From: Desulfurobacterium atlanticum
GTDB lineage: Bacteria; Aquificota; Aquificia; Desulfurobacteriales; Desulfurobacteriaceae
NCBI RefSeq assembly: GCF_900188395.1
Contig: NZ_FZOB01000015.1
Span: 1 to 41,147, forward strand
Length of the DNA: 41,147 bases
Reading direction: 5' to 3'
This document shows, one piece after another, positions 1 to 8,287 of this stretch. The position numbers were made by a program, and so were the translations under genes. Under the pieces are notes generated by a model. The model saw only the letters and a program-made list of their open reading frames with translations. It searched no databases and was not told the origin of the DNA. Every line of letters begins with the position of its first letter. Position 1 is the first letter of the stretch.

Positions 1-267
1 GGTATGAATGGGAGAACGCCTTTTGAGGTTTTAAAGAGTAAGTTGGATTGTTTGTTTAATCTTAATGTTGCTTGTTTCCCTGTTGTGCTGCTTGAGGATG
101 TTTTTGTGGTGGCTAATAGGCTGGGGGTATTGGAAAAGGGTGGGGAGAATGTGCTCACCCCCTACCGTCAACCCTTCAAAACAAAACATGAATTAGTATT
201 ATTAGAAATGCAATCTGTAAAACTGATGCTGATATTCCGAAAAGTAATGCAAGAGGTCCTTCTTTAA
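1..267 (+). pseudogene. C-terminal remnant of a probable transposase, cut by window start
   Basis: An open frame enters from the left edge and stops at 265-267. Its start reads NGRTPFEVLKSKL, like the segment near the C-terminus of DDE integrase-core (IS481/IS3-like) transposases, where an RTP-x-E-V-L block follows the catalytic core. The middle (NVLTPYRQPFK) looks like a usual tail, so the genuine end may be near 180. The last 92 bases overlap the transporter on the other strand, which argues that this frame runs past the element's true end. The catalytic residues would lie outside the window. The identification rests on one motif and is tentative. The IS family cannot be fixed. Confidence 0.4.
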
Positions 268-1153
268 GAAGCTCTGAAAATTTTATTCTCATTCCGATTC
301 CTGCTATTGCCACTACAAGAAGATACTCACTTGCAAGTTTTATAAGATGAATAACACTAACTGGAAGATATCCGGAAGAACCTATTACGCTTAGAAGGAA
401 AAAAGCGATTATAAATGGAGGAACTGAAAATTTCTTTTTTGTGCTCTCTGTTCCCTCTCCTGCAAAAATATAGGAGAAGACGACTGCTATGACACCAATC
501 ATCAGAACTCTTGCCATTTTAAACAAAATTGCATATCTTGCTGCTTCAATACTTACAAATGAACCGGCCACAACAACCTGTCCAACGGATTGAAGACCAC
601 CACCAATTAACGCTCCTGTTTTAATAACATCATAATGAAAAACTTTCAGAGCAAGAATGGGAAGAAGGAACATGGATATTGTTCCTACAAGATTTACAAC
701 TGCAACAGGAATACCAACTTCATCCTCTTCAGCCTTTAAAATTGGGGCAACTGCTGCTATAGCCGAAGAGCCACATACCGCATTTCCTGTTCCCATAAGA
801 AGTGAAAACTTTTCAGAAAATCCAAGTAACCTGCCTATTATGTAGTTGGTCAGGATAACAAAGGGAACAAGTAAAAGGACAAGAAGGATTCCTTTAATTC
901 CCACTTTTATAAGGGCATTTAGATTTAGACCTATACCAAGCAGGGCTATTGCAAGGGCGAGAATTTTACTTTCGGCAAACTTTACTCCCGGTTGAAACCT
1001 TTTGTCCTTTGCCAGTGTATTTCCTGCGATAATTCCGAGAAGGATTGCAAAACTGTCAGCACCAAGTGATGGAAGTAATTTTCCAAACAAAATTGAGATA
1101 ACAGCCACGATAACACACGCTGTCAATCCGTCAATTATCTTTCTGTCAATCAT
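176..1153 (-). CDS. YeiH/UPF0324-family inner-membrane transporter
   Basis: A 325-aa integral membrane protein with about ten hydrophobic helices. Family features visible are an N-terminal segment containing FAILLGIIAGN, the loop MGTGNAVCGSSAIAAVAP (about residues 120-137) and GGGLQSVGQVVVAG (about 185-198). The length is normal for UPF0324 (YeiH). Members are annotated as putative sulfate/sulfonate exporters, but the substrate is poorly established. The start ATG overlaps the end of the helicase gene, with GAGG six bases upstream, so it is probably the last gene of a recO-helicase-yeiH transcript. The C-terminus ends where the transposase-like frame begins, so the insertion seems to lie just downstream without truncating the gene. 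Confidence 0.8.
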   Translation of the reverse strand: MIDRKIIDGLTACVIVAVISILFGKLLPSLGADSFAILLGIIAGNTLAKDKRFQPGVKFAESKILALAIALLGIGLNLNALIKVGIKGILLVLLLVPFVILTNYIIGRLLGFSEKFSLLMGTGNAVCGSSAIAAVAPILKAEEDEVGIPVAVVNLVGTISMFLLPILALKVFHYDVIKTGALIGGGLQSVGQVVVAGSFVSIEAARYAILFKMARVLMIGVIAVVFSYIFAGEGTESTKKKFSVPPFIIAFFLLSVIGSSGYLPVSVIHLIKLASEYLLVVAIAGIGMRIKFSELLKEGPLALLFGISASVLQIAFLIILIHVLF

Positions 1154-3905
1154 TGTTAACCTCTAAGATGCTCTTCTCGTCTATAAAGAGAAGTTTCAGA
1201 GCTTTTACTTTTAAACCGTAAGCTTCAAAAATGCGCTTATAAAAATTAAGCTGTTTCTTGTATTCTTCAATACTGTTTTCGTTGATATATCCTGTTTTAA
1301 TGTCCCATATTTCAACTGAATCTTTTTCTTTTAAAATGATGTCAACTCTACCTGATAAGAACTCTTTGCTGTTAAAGTGTTTTACGTCAACTTCTGTTTG
1401 TGCATTTTTTAAAAAAGACAGTTCATTTTCAAGGTAATCAAATATTTCGTTAAGTCTTGGGATTAATATATTTTTTACAGCTTGAAATTTGGTTGTTGCA
1501 TAGGAGATAGCTTTTTTCCTATCAGCACCTTTTATAAATGCTTCACATAAAAGGTGGACTGCTGTTCCATAATCTTTAGGAGATATTCCGTAAGGAGCTG
1601 GAGTTCCTCTTTCATTTGTAAACTTTTCCTTATTTTCTTTTCTGGTAGGATAGGTTACCGGGATTGTTTTAATCTCCTTTTCTGCTACAACTTCAAATGT
1701 TTCGTCTTCTCTTTTTTTCTCTTCAATTTCTGGAAATTTATCAACCACAAAGTTTTTAAATATCTCCACCGGAGAGTTGTCGCTACCGTAAGGGAATTTC
1801 AGCTCCTTTTTTGTTTGTAATAGTGCAGTTATAAGTCTGTTTTTAGCCCTTGTCATGGCAACATAAACAAGGTTTTTTGATTCTATCTCATCAAGATACT
1901 GGTCAACCTTTTTAAGCATATAGAAAAATGGACTGCTTTCAAATTTTTCCTCTTCTGTTTCCCTATCCTGTGAAGGGATGTGAAACAGCTTAACTCCAAA
2001 TCCAACACTGGTGTAAAGGAATTTTCCTGTGGGTGGATTTCTTCCCCAGGGTAGAAGGATAACGGTGTCAAATTGAAGACCTTTAGCGGCGTGTATTGTC
2101 ATAAGAAAATAGCCGTTTCTCTTTTCAGGGCTTTTCTGAACAGCTTTTTCCCGAGAATTCATAAGTTTTTCTATCTCTTCAACCATTTTATCAAAAGATA
2201 GGTAGTTTTCTTTTTCAAATCGGGAAACTTCTTTTATAAGTTCAAGAATGCTAAAGTAAGATTCGCTATCAATTACCGACAGGATATCCATATATCCTGT
2301 TATTTCAAGAAGTTCTGTTAAAAGAACAGAGTGGAGCTCTCTGTCTTTTTTATTTCTTATGACTTCAACAGTATCCAAAAACTTTTTTACCTTTTCGTCA
2401 AGGGAGAGATTTCCTGTAGTTCCCTCTTTTATAAAGGAAAGTGTCTGATAGTGGTCAAGTCCGCAAAATCTTGATGATAGTAGCAGAAATAGAGATTTCT
2501 TATCTTCTTTGTCCTTAAGCCATTTTAAAAGATTTAAAAACTCCTTCATTCCGTAAGTGTTAAAAGGATTTGTTCCTACTGTTGAGTAAGTTATACCGTG
2601 TTCTCTTAGAACTTCCTCAAACTTCTCAATGTCCCGCCTTTTTCTTCCTATGACAGCAACCTGTCCTTTTAAAGAATCTTCATAAGTAAGTTTTAGCGCT
2701 TTTTCTGCAAATTCTCTCTCGTTGTAGGTTTCATAGATTATGGTTTCAACTTTACCACCTTCTATTACTCCCTCAAAAGGTTCAAAAGATAGCTCCACTC
2801 CAAGGGGTTTATCACTTTTATTGTAGAGAATGTCAAAGGTTTTGTTGAAAATCTCTAAAAGATTTTTTCCGCTCCTATAGTTGGTTGTTAAGTAAAATTT
2901 GTTCTTAATTTTTTCTGTTGCTTCTTTCCATATTGAAATGTCCGCTGACCGGAATCTATAAATTGACTGTTTCGGGTCTCCAACGACAAAAATTTCAGGT
3001 GGTGAGGAAGTTTTTTCTTTTAACGTTTCTATAATTTTCCATTGAAGAGGGTCTGTATCCTGAAACTCATCAACAATTATCACTTTGAAATTTTCTGCAA
3101 TCTCCTCTCTTATGTTATCTTCATCTTTAACCATTTTGTATGTGAGTTCAAGAAGGTCGTTGTAACCTATTTTTCTGTTCTCTTTTTTAAGAAATTCATA
3201 CTTTTCAAACGATTTTTTAAGGAGATACACAAGATTTTCGGCTATCTCTTTCTCTTTTTTCATATTTTTAAAAGCTTTTTCTGAGAAGGAAAAATCTCTG
3301 ACTATCCGCCTGTAGCTTTCTATTACAGATTCAAACATTTTGTCAACAGAAAAACTTTCTCTGAAAATAGCGTATCTTGTTCTGTGTTTTATGCTGGTTT
3401 TAATAAAATTGACAACCGTTTTGAGCCCATCAACGTAATCTGATGATATTTTATTTATAAGATTTTTAAGAAATTTAAGGTCTGTTTCTCCAATTATAGA
3501 GTAAACAGCTTCATCAAGAAGTTCTTCAATCTCTATATCTGTAATCTGTTCACAATCTATGTCAAGATACCCGTTTCTTATTCCAAATCTTTTAAGGAGA
3601 TCGTAGCAGAAAGAGTGGATTGTGCTTATGTGGGCAGAAGGAAGGTATAAAAGAGCTTTTTCAAAATTCTGTTTTCCCTTGTTTATCTCTTCATATATTC
3701 TGTTTTTAACACGGTCTTTTAGCTCTTTGGCTGCTGCTTCTGTAAAGGTGATAAGAACTATCTCATCTACCGAAATGCCTTTCTCAAGATATGTGATAAA
3801 TTTTTCAACTATAAGTTTTGTTTTTCCTGTGCCGGCGTTTGCTTCTACGATAGCATCTTTGTTGAAGTTGAGAACAGCTATCTTATCTTCTGATAGTTTT
3901 TTCAT
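1146..3905 (-). CDS. AddA/UvrD-like ATP-dependent helicase-nuclease
   Basis: A superfamily-1A helicase of about 919 aa with a C-terminal nuclease domain. Visible are Walker A (ANAGTGKTKLI, near residue 25), the helicase II motif VIIVDEFQDTDPLQWKII (about 280), GDPKQSIYRFRSAD (about 310), TTNYRS, the motif-V segment MTIHAAKGLQFDTVIL, YVAMTRAKNRL and a terminal WDIKTGY, which fits the D...(D/E)xK core of PD-(D/E)XK nucleases. This order is that of AddA/RecB, which resect DNA ends before RecA loading. No AddB partner is visible in the window, so it could also be a stand-alone UvrD-like repair nuclease. The internal ATG at 3905 is chosen because GGTGG lies just before it. It overlaps recO by 23 bases. 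Confidence 0.8.
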   Translation of the reverse strand: MKKLSEDKIAVLNFNKDAIVEANAGTGKTKLIVEKFITYLEKGISVDEIVLITFTEAAAKELKDRVKNRIYEEINKGKQNFEKALLYLPSAHISTIHSFCYDLLKRFGIRNGYLDIDCEQITDIEIEELLDEAVYSIIGETDLKFLKNLINKISSDYVDGLKTVVNFIKTSIKHRTRYAIFRESFSVDKMFESVIESYRRIVRDFSFSEKAFKNMKKEKEIAENLVYLLKKSFEKYEFLKKENRKIGYNDLLELTYKMVKDEDNIREEIAENFKVIIVDEFQDTDPLQWKIIETLKEKTSSPPEIFVVGDPKQSIYRFRSADISIWKEATEKIKNKFYLTTNYRSGKNLLEIFNKTFDILYNKSDKPLGVELSFEPFEGVIEGGKVETIIYETYNEREFAEKALKLTYEDSLKGQVAVIGRKRRDIEKFEEVLREHGITYSTVGTNPFNTYGMKEFLNLLKWLKDKEDKKSLFLLLSSRFCGLDHYQTLSFIKEGTTGNLSLDEKVKKFLDTVEVIRNKKDRELHSVLLTELLEITGYMDILSVIDSESYFSILELIKEVSRFEKENYLSFDKMVEEIEKLMNSREKAVQKSPEKRNGYFLMTIHAAKGLQFDTVILLPWGRNPPTGKFLYTSVGFGVKLFHIPSQDRETEEEKFESSPFFYMLKKVDQYLDEIESKNLVYVAMTRAKNRLITALLQTKKELKFPYGSDNSPVEIFKNFVVDKFPEIEEKKREDETFEVVAEKEIKTIPVTYPTRKENKEKFTNERGTPAPYGISPKDYGTAVHLLCEAFIKGADRKKAISYATTKFQAVKNILIPRLNEIFDYLENELSFLKNAQTEVDVKHFNSKEFLSGRVDIILKEKDSVEIWDIKTGYINENSIEEYKKQLNFYKRIFEAYGLKVKALKLLFIDEKSILEVNND

Positions 3906-4548
3906 CTTCCACCCGGTAAAATAGATGATTTTCAAAAACTGTTTTTATCTTTTTAAGTTTACCTGTATCTTTTACAGGAAAGGCTTTAAACGGTTTTTTA
4001 AGCAGCAGTTCTGCCTGATAACTTAACCTTCTATCCCAGATTATATCATCAGTTTTTTTACACATTTTACAAACAGTTCCCCCTTTCTCTAAAGAGAAAG
4101 CGACAATTTTGGAAGAACCGCAGGAAACGCACTGTTTTAAAACAGGAAAAATTCCTTCAAAGTATGAGAATTTTACAAGAAACATTGTAGCAGCAAGAAG
4201 ATATTTTTCATCTATACTGAAATAAAATTTTGTTAGCTGGTAGATTTTTTTGTTTGGAGCAAGCACCGCTTTGTCAAGATAAGTAGATAATAGAGAAAGG
4301 TATTTAAATTTACTAAAATTTTCTGGAAAGTGGTGTTTTATAAGTTTTATATTTTCTGCTTCTGCTTTCTCTTCAAAAATCTTTAGTTTGAAGATAGATA
4401 TGGAAAAAGGTTCAGCGGCAAGAGGAAACTCTTTTAAAGACGGCTTATAAAGAATGTTGATTTTCCCAAGTTTTAAAGTGAAAACTGTTAAATGAGAAAG
4501 CTTTTCTGACAAAATCTTTCTTTTTAGAACAATTCCTTCAGTTTCCAT
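3883..4548 (-). CDS. recO: DNA repair protein RecO
   Basis: A 221-aa protein that opens METEGIVLKRKILSEKLSHL, the typical RecO OB-fold start. A helical middle follows, then a zinc-finger region with CVSCGS and GGTVCKMC near residues 139-160. RecO works with RecR to load RecA on SSB-coated DNA in gap repair. It is slightly shorter than the Escherichia coli protein, as in many thermophiles. It heads a transcription unit with the helicase-nuclease, so two recombinational-repair genes appear co-expressed. No Shine-Dalgarno sequence precedes the ATG. Instead a TATAAT hexamer ends seven bases upstream, so the mRNA may be leaderless. Confidence 0.85.
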   Translation of the reverse strand: METEGIVLKRKILSEKLSHLTVFTLKLGKINILYKPSLKEFPLAAEPFSISIFKLKIFEEKAEAENIKLIKHHFPENFSKFKYLSLLSTYLDKAVLAPNKKIYQLTKFYFSIDEKYLLAATMFLVKFSYFEGIFPVLKQCVSCGSSKIVAFSLEKGGTVCKMCKKTDDIIWDRRLSYQAELLLKKPFKAFPVKDTGKLKKIKTVFENHLFYRVEDEKTIRR

Positions 4549-4555
4549 AGTCGGA

Positions 4556-4583
4556 ATTATAATTTATAAACATGTGAAGGCAA
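4556..4583 (-). promoter_or_regulatory. recO promoter, probable leaderless transcript
   Basis: On the minus strand TTGCCT (4583-4578) is followed after 16 bp by TATAAT (4561-4556). Seven bases separate this -10 from the recO ATG, so the predicted transcription start falls on or beside the A of the start codon. That matches the missing ribosome-binding site. Confidence 0.55.
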
Positions 4584-4589
4584 GTGAAG

Positions 4590-6212
4590 TTATGAAAATC
4601 TTCTTACAACGTTTTCTATCTCCCTTATAGATACAGGTTTTGAAAAGTAATATCCCTGCCCTTCCTTTACCTTAAAACTTTTAAGGAGTTCTACAACTCT
4701 ATCGTTTTCTATATACTCTGCTATTATATCTATATTAAAAACTTCGGTCATAAAAGAGATAAGGGAAACTACTTTTTTTAGGTTTTCATCATTTTCTATA
4801 TTTTTTATTAAGGAACCGTCTATTTTTATTCCTGCAAGCATACCTCTTTTCACAAGTTCAGCTACAAGACGGAATGAAGAGTAGCCACTTCCAAAATCGT
4901 CTATATAAATAAGAAAGTCAAGGTCTCTACTTGCTATTTCAAGGATTTTAAAGTTGTCAAAAAGGACCTGCTCAGTTATTTCAACATTTACTTTTATGCC
5001 AGCATTTTGAAGAAACTGAACGGTTTTTGAGAAAGCATCTCTGTAAAGTGCTGAACCGAGAGATCTGTGGGAAATGTTTATGTTTATCGGGCACTTTAAC
5101 TGAGCAAGTATTTCTCTGTATGTTAGAAGCTTTTGAAGCACTTTTAAATCGCACTCTATACTTAAATTGTTTTCATAAAGTTCGTCTATAAAGTAACCGG
5201 CTGATATTACTTTATCATCCTGTATTACTCTCATAAGCACTTCAAAATGGTTTATCTTTCCAGTTCTAAGGTCAACTATCGGCTGGAAATAAACATCTAT
5301 TTTATCTTCTCTCAGACTTTCCAGAATAAGTTTCAGCTTTTTTCGCTTTTCCTGTATGAATTTCTCAAGTTCAGCAATGGTTTCAAGACTTGCTTTCTTC
5401 TCATTTACAAGAGACAGTTTTGATTTTGTTAGTAACATGGAGGAGATAAGGTCAGAAGTTGTGCTGAATTCTTCCTTTTTTAGCTGAAGTGTTACAAGGA
5501 TTGTTGTTAAAAGTATATTTTCATCGGCAGCTTCAATCTCAAAATCTGAAAGCATGGACATAATTTTTTCTTCAATCTCTATAATTTCTCCGATTGAGAA
5601 GCCATTTTTGAAAAGAATAACAAGAGAACCGTTTGTAACAGATAAACATTCACTACCATGGGTTAAATTCATGTTTACAAGCAATTCTTTCACTTTAGCT
5701 TCAAGTTTTCCAAACATTACAATTGCTGTTTCAATCCCGTAAATTTTTACAAGCTCATCGTAGTTTCCTATGGATATTAAGGTTAAAAATGTTTTTTCAT
5801 TATTTTCCACTTCTTTTATAAGAGCGTCAGAAAATCTTTTGATATCTTCAACTTTTTGTTTTCCGAACTCTTTGACTATTTCTGTAACGTCTGTGAATAT
5901 AAAAACTACTCCTTCTCTTTCCTTAAAGCATTCTATTAAATAATCTTTCTCATTTATGGTTTTTAAGATGGTGCACGAATACCTGTTTTCAGGTTGAAGG
6001 ATTGTTAAAGGACAGTTAATGGAATCATCTTCACACTCAAGTTTTCCAAATATTATCTGACTGCAGGTTCCATTTGATGGATTTTCAGTATTGAAAATTT
6101 CTCTGAAAGCTTCATTTGAATAGATGATTTCTCTATCTGGTTTTACTACAAGGACAGGTTTTTTTAGTTTTTCCCAGACCTTTAATTTTTCTTCTGTCAT
6201 CCTATTCTCCAT
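4590..6212 (-). CDS. PAS-(degenerate GGDEF)-EAL cyclic-di-GMP phosphodiesterase
   Basis: A 540-aa signalling protein. The N-terminal ~110 residues look like a PAS sensor (PVLVVKPDREIIYSNEAFREIF) that also holds several cysteines. A GGDEF-like middle without a recognisable GGDEF signature follows. The EAL domain (about 300-540) looks complete: FEVLMRV carries the first metal-binding Glu, followed by NINISHRSL, VEITEQ, YIDDFGSGYSS, GIKIDGSLI, IIAEYIEN and GQGYYFSKP. An active c-di-GMP hydrolase is therefore likely, with the GGDEF-like part perhaps allosteric. The ATG at 6200 (GGAG six bases upstream) is an alternative start. A Fur-box-like sequence covers its promoter. No transmembrane helix is seen, so it should be cytoplasmic. 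Confidence 0.85.
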   Translation of the reverse strand: MENRMTEEKLKVWEKLKKPVLVVKPDREIIYSNEAFREIFNTENPSNGTCSQIIFGKLECEDDSINCPLTILQPENRYSCTILKTINEKDYLIECFKEREGVVFIFTDVTEIVKEFGKQKVEDIKRFSDALIKEVENNEKTFLTLISIGNYDELVKIYGIETAIVMFGKLEAKVKELLVNMNLTHGSECLSVTNGSLVILFKNGFSIGEIIEIEEKIMSMLSDFEIEAADENILLTTILVTLQLKKEEFSTTSDLISSMLLTKSKLSLVNEKKASLETIAELEKFIQEKRKKLKLILESLREDKIDVYFQPIVDLRTGKINHFEVLMRVIQDDKVISAGYFIDELYENNLSIECDLKVLQKLLTYREILAQLKCPININISHRSLGSALYRDAFSKTVQFLQNAGIKVNVEITEQVLFDNFKILEIASRDLDFLIYIDDFGSGYSSFRLVAELVKRGMLAGIKIDGSLIKNIENDENLKKVVSLISFMTEVFNIDIIAEYIENDRVVELLKSFKVKEGQGYYFSKPVSIREIENVVRRFS

Positions 6213-6231
6213 AGGTTTTTCCTAATTTTGA

Positions 6232-6261
6232 ATTATAATATTTTTTGATGATGATTATCAA
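6232..6261 (-). promoter_or_regulatory. Promoter of the EAL-domain gene
   Basis: Read on the minus strand, TTGATA (6261-6256) and TATAAT (6237-6232) are separated by 18 bp, and the start codon of the EAL gene lies about 20 bases downstream. The -35 and spacer overlap the Fur-like palindrome at 6246-6260. Confidence 0.5.
6246..6260. promoter_or_regulatory. Fur-box-like palindrome between divergent genes
   Basis: TGATGATGATTATCA matches the 7-1-7 Fur consensus TGATAATnATTATCA with one mismatch. It lies between the EAL gene (minus) and the BioH-like gene (plus), over the -35/spacer of the EAL promoter, where a bound repressor would block polymerase. No fur gene is in the window, so this rests on the motif alone. 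Confidence 0.4.
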
Positions 6262-6297
6262 TCTTGGGAACTATCTAAAATGAACTCAGGAGAAGGA

Positions 6298-6900
6298 ATG
6301 TTTACTATTCATGGCTGGTCTTTTGATAAAAGTGTATGGAGAAATACAGAGTTTGAGAAATTTCACCATTTTGAACTTCCAGGTCACGGGGAATCTCCGT
6401 TTAAAGAGACCGATTTAGAGAAACTTGCTTTTGAAATGGGTGAAGTGGTTTCCGGTGGGACTGTTGTAGGATGGTCTATTGGTGCAACGGTAGCTTTGCT
6501 TTTAGCGTTCTATTTTCCTGCAAAGATTGAGAGACTTGTCCTTTTTTCTCCTACTCCATCTTTTTGTAAGGTTTCTCAAAATCCAATTGTTTGTAAAAAT
6601 TTTTTAAGAAAACTGAGAAGGGATTATGAGAGAACTGTTAAGTGGTTTAGAAAGGAGTGCAGGTTTGATGGAGATGTTCCACTTCCTGAGAAAGAAAAAG
6701 CTATAACACTCCTTGAAAGTTTCATGAAACTTGATATTTCTGATATTCTTCCTAAGATAAACGTTCCCGTTTCAATTTATGTTGGTCAGAAGGATAAAAT
6801 TACAACTTTACAGGGAGCGTTCCAGGTGTTTAGGTATCTTCCAAAAGCCACTTTGAAGGTTTATCCTGGAAAAGAGCATTATATTTTTGGTGGTATTTAA
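6298..6900 (+). CDS. Alpha/beta hydrolase, BioH-like pimeloyl-ACP methyl esterase
   Basis: A roughly 200-aa single-domain alpha/beta hydrolase. The oxyanion-region motif HGWSFDKSVW is at the N-terminus, the nucleophile elbow GWSIGA (Ser in G-x-S-x-G) near residue 68, the acid in VGQKDKI near 165, and the catalytic His in KEHYIF near the C-terminus. This layout fits BioH, which hydrolyses pimeloyl-ACP methyl ester at the end of the BioC-BioH pathway. The window also carries bioC (20985-21728), which supports the role, although the genes are 14 kb apart. The internal ATG is chosen because AGGAG lies five bases before it. Another small esterase function cannot be excluded. Confidence 0.65.
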   Translation: MFTIHGWSFDKSVWRNTEFEKFHHFELPGHGESPFKETDLEKLAFEMGEVVSGGTVVGWSIGATVALLLAFYFPAKIERLVLFSPTPSFCKVSQNPIVCKNFLRKLRRDYERTVKWFRKECRFDGDVPLPEKEKAITLLESFMKLDISDILPKINVPVSIYVGQKDKITTLQGAFQVFRYLPKATLKVYPGKEHYIFGGI

Positions 6901-6991
6901 GTGTGGGCTTTAGAAGATTTTTCGGTTGAAAAGCAACTTTAATAGGAGATTTTACATACAAACTCAACATCTTTTTGGAAAGGATTGATTC

Positions 6992-8287
6992 ATGAAAAAA
7001 GTAGCGTTTTACACACTTGGTTGTAAGATGAATTTTCATGAGACCGCCTATATGCAGGAACAGTTTAAAAATAAAGGCTATCAGATAGTTCCTTTTGATG
7101 AGGTGGCAGATATTTACATCATAAATACCTGTACGGTAACTTCAACAGCAGATGCAAAATCAAGGAAGGCTGTAAGAAAAGCAAAGAGAAAAAATCCTGA
7201 AGGAGTTGTGGTTGTTACGGGATGCTACAGTGAAGTTTATCCTGAAGAGGTAGAGAAAGTTAAAGAAGCTGACATAATTACCGGAAATGTTGAAAAGTTT
7301 AGAATGGTTGAAATTGTGGAGAATTTTAGAAAGCAAAAGTTGGTTTGCGGTGTATGGAATGAGGTAAAATTTTTCCCGCTTGTTAATCTTGATTACGGCA
7401 GAAAGAGCAGAGCTTTTGTTAAAATTCAGCAGGGGTGTGAATCTTTCTGTTCCTACTGCATCATACCTAAAGCAAGAGGAAAGTATCTCAGCGAACGTCC
7501 GGAAAAAGTGATAGAACACATTAAACTTTTAATAGAAAGGGGATACAGTGAAATAGTTTTAACCGGCACACACCTTGGAGCTTACGGTAAAGATATGGAT
7601 TATTCACTTGCTAAACTTCTGAAAGAGTTAATAAAGATTCCTGGAAGGTTTAGAATAAGGTTAAGCTCTATAGAACCACAGGAGTTTACTGAAGAATTGA
7701 TAGAAGTTGTAACTTCTGAAAAGATAGTTTCGCATTTTCATATACCCCTTCAAAGTGGTAGTAATAAAATTCTTCAGCTTATGAGAAGAAGATACACCAG
7801 AGATTATTTCTTTTCACTTGTTGAAAAGTTGACTCAGATTAAAAAAGATGTTTGTATCGGGACAGATGTGATGGTAGGTTTCCCTGGAGAAGAGGAGTGT
7901 GATTTTATGGAAACGTTTTCCTTGCTGAACGATTTACCTGTCGGATATCTTCATGTTTTTCCATACTCTGAAAGAAAGGGAACCAGGGCGTATTTTATGG
8001 AAGGTAAAGTAAAAGACAGTATTAAAAAAGAGCGGTCGGAAAAACTTATAGAGCTTGGCAGGGATAAAAGTTTCAAATTTAGAGAGAGATTTAAAGGAAA
8101 ATTCCTTGAATGTGTGCCTCTTGGAGAGGAAGGGGGAACTGTTGTTTTAAGCGGTAATTACATCCATATTAAAGTTGATAAGCCTGCGGGCAACGAAAAA
8201 TTTTTAAAGGTGAAGCTAACGGAAGTTGGAAAGGAGAGGGAAGATAACAGAGGAGTCATTGTTTCTGAAGATGCTTTAAAAACATAG
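6992..8287 (+). CDS. mtaB: MtaB-type tRNA ms2t6A37 methylthiotransferase
   Basis: A 431-aa radical-SAM methylthiotransferase. The N-terminal MTTase domain has Cys11 (TLGCKMN), Cys47 (NTCTVTS) and Cys78 (TGCYSE), which bind the auxiliary [4Fe-4S] cluster. The radical-SAM motif C149-x3-C153-x2-C156 lies in GCESFCSYC. The segments HFHIPLQSGS and VGFPGE are typical, and a short C-terminal TRAM-like region follows. The opening YTLGCKMN and the IIPKARGK segment fit the MtaB (YqeV) branch, which methylthiolates t6A37 in tRNA, rather than MiaB or RimO. The start has AAAGGA seven bases upstream. The 3' end overlaps truD on the opposite strand by 32 bases. Confidence 0.85.
   Translation: MKKVAFYTLGCKMNFHETAYMQEQFKNKGYQIVPFDEVADIYIINTCTVTSTADAKSRKAVRKAKRKNPEGVVVVTGCYSEVYPEEVEKVKEADIITGNVEKFRMVEIVENFRKQKLVCGVWNEVKFFPLVNLDYGRKSRAFVKIQQGCESFCSYCIIPKARGKYLSERPEKVIEHIKLLIERGYSEIVLTGTHLGAYGKDMDYSLAKLLKELIKIPGRFRIRLSSIEPQEFTEELIEVVTSEKIVSHFHIPLQSGSNKILQLMRRRYTRDYFFSLVEKLTQIKKDVCIGTDVMVGFPGEEECDFMETFSLLNDLPVGYLHVFPYSERKGTRAYFMEGKVKDSIKKERSEKLIELGRDKSFKFRERFKGKFLECVPLGEEGGTVVLSGNYIHIKVDKPAGNEKFLKVKLTEVGKEREDNRGVIVSEDALKT

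Noticed and set aside
1554-1820. Frames opposite the helicase, such as 1554-1820 and 3622-3924
   Set aside because: Low-complexity Phe/Ser/Leu-rich shadows of an AT-rich gene on the other strand.
7160-7519. A 119-aa frame antisense to mtaB
   Set aside because: It is antisense to the conserved radical-SAM coding sequence, with no ribosome-binding site and no recognisable protein.
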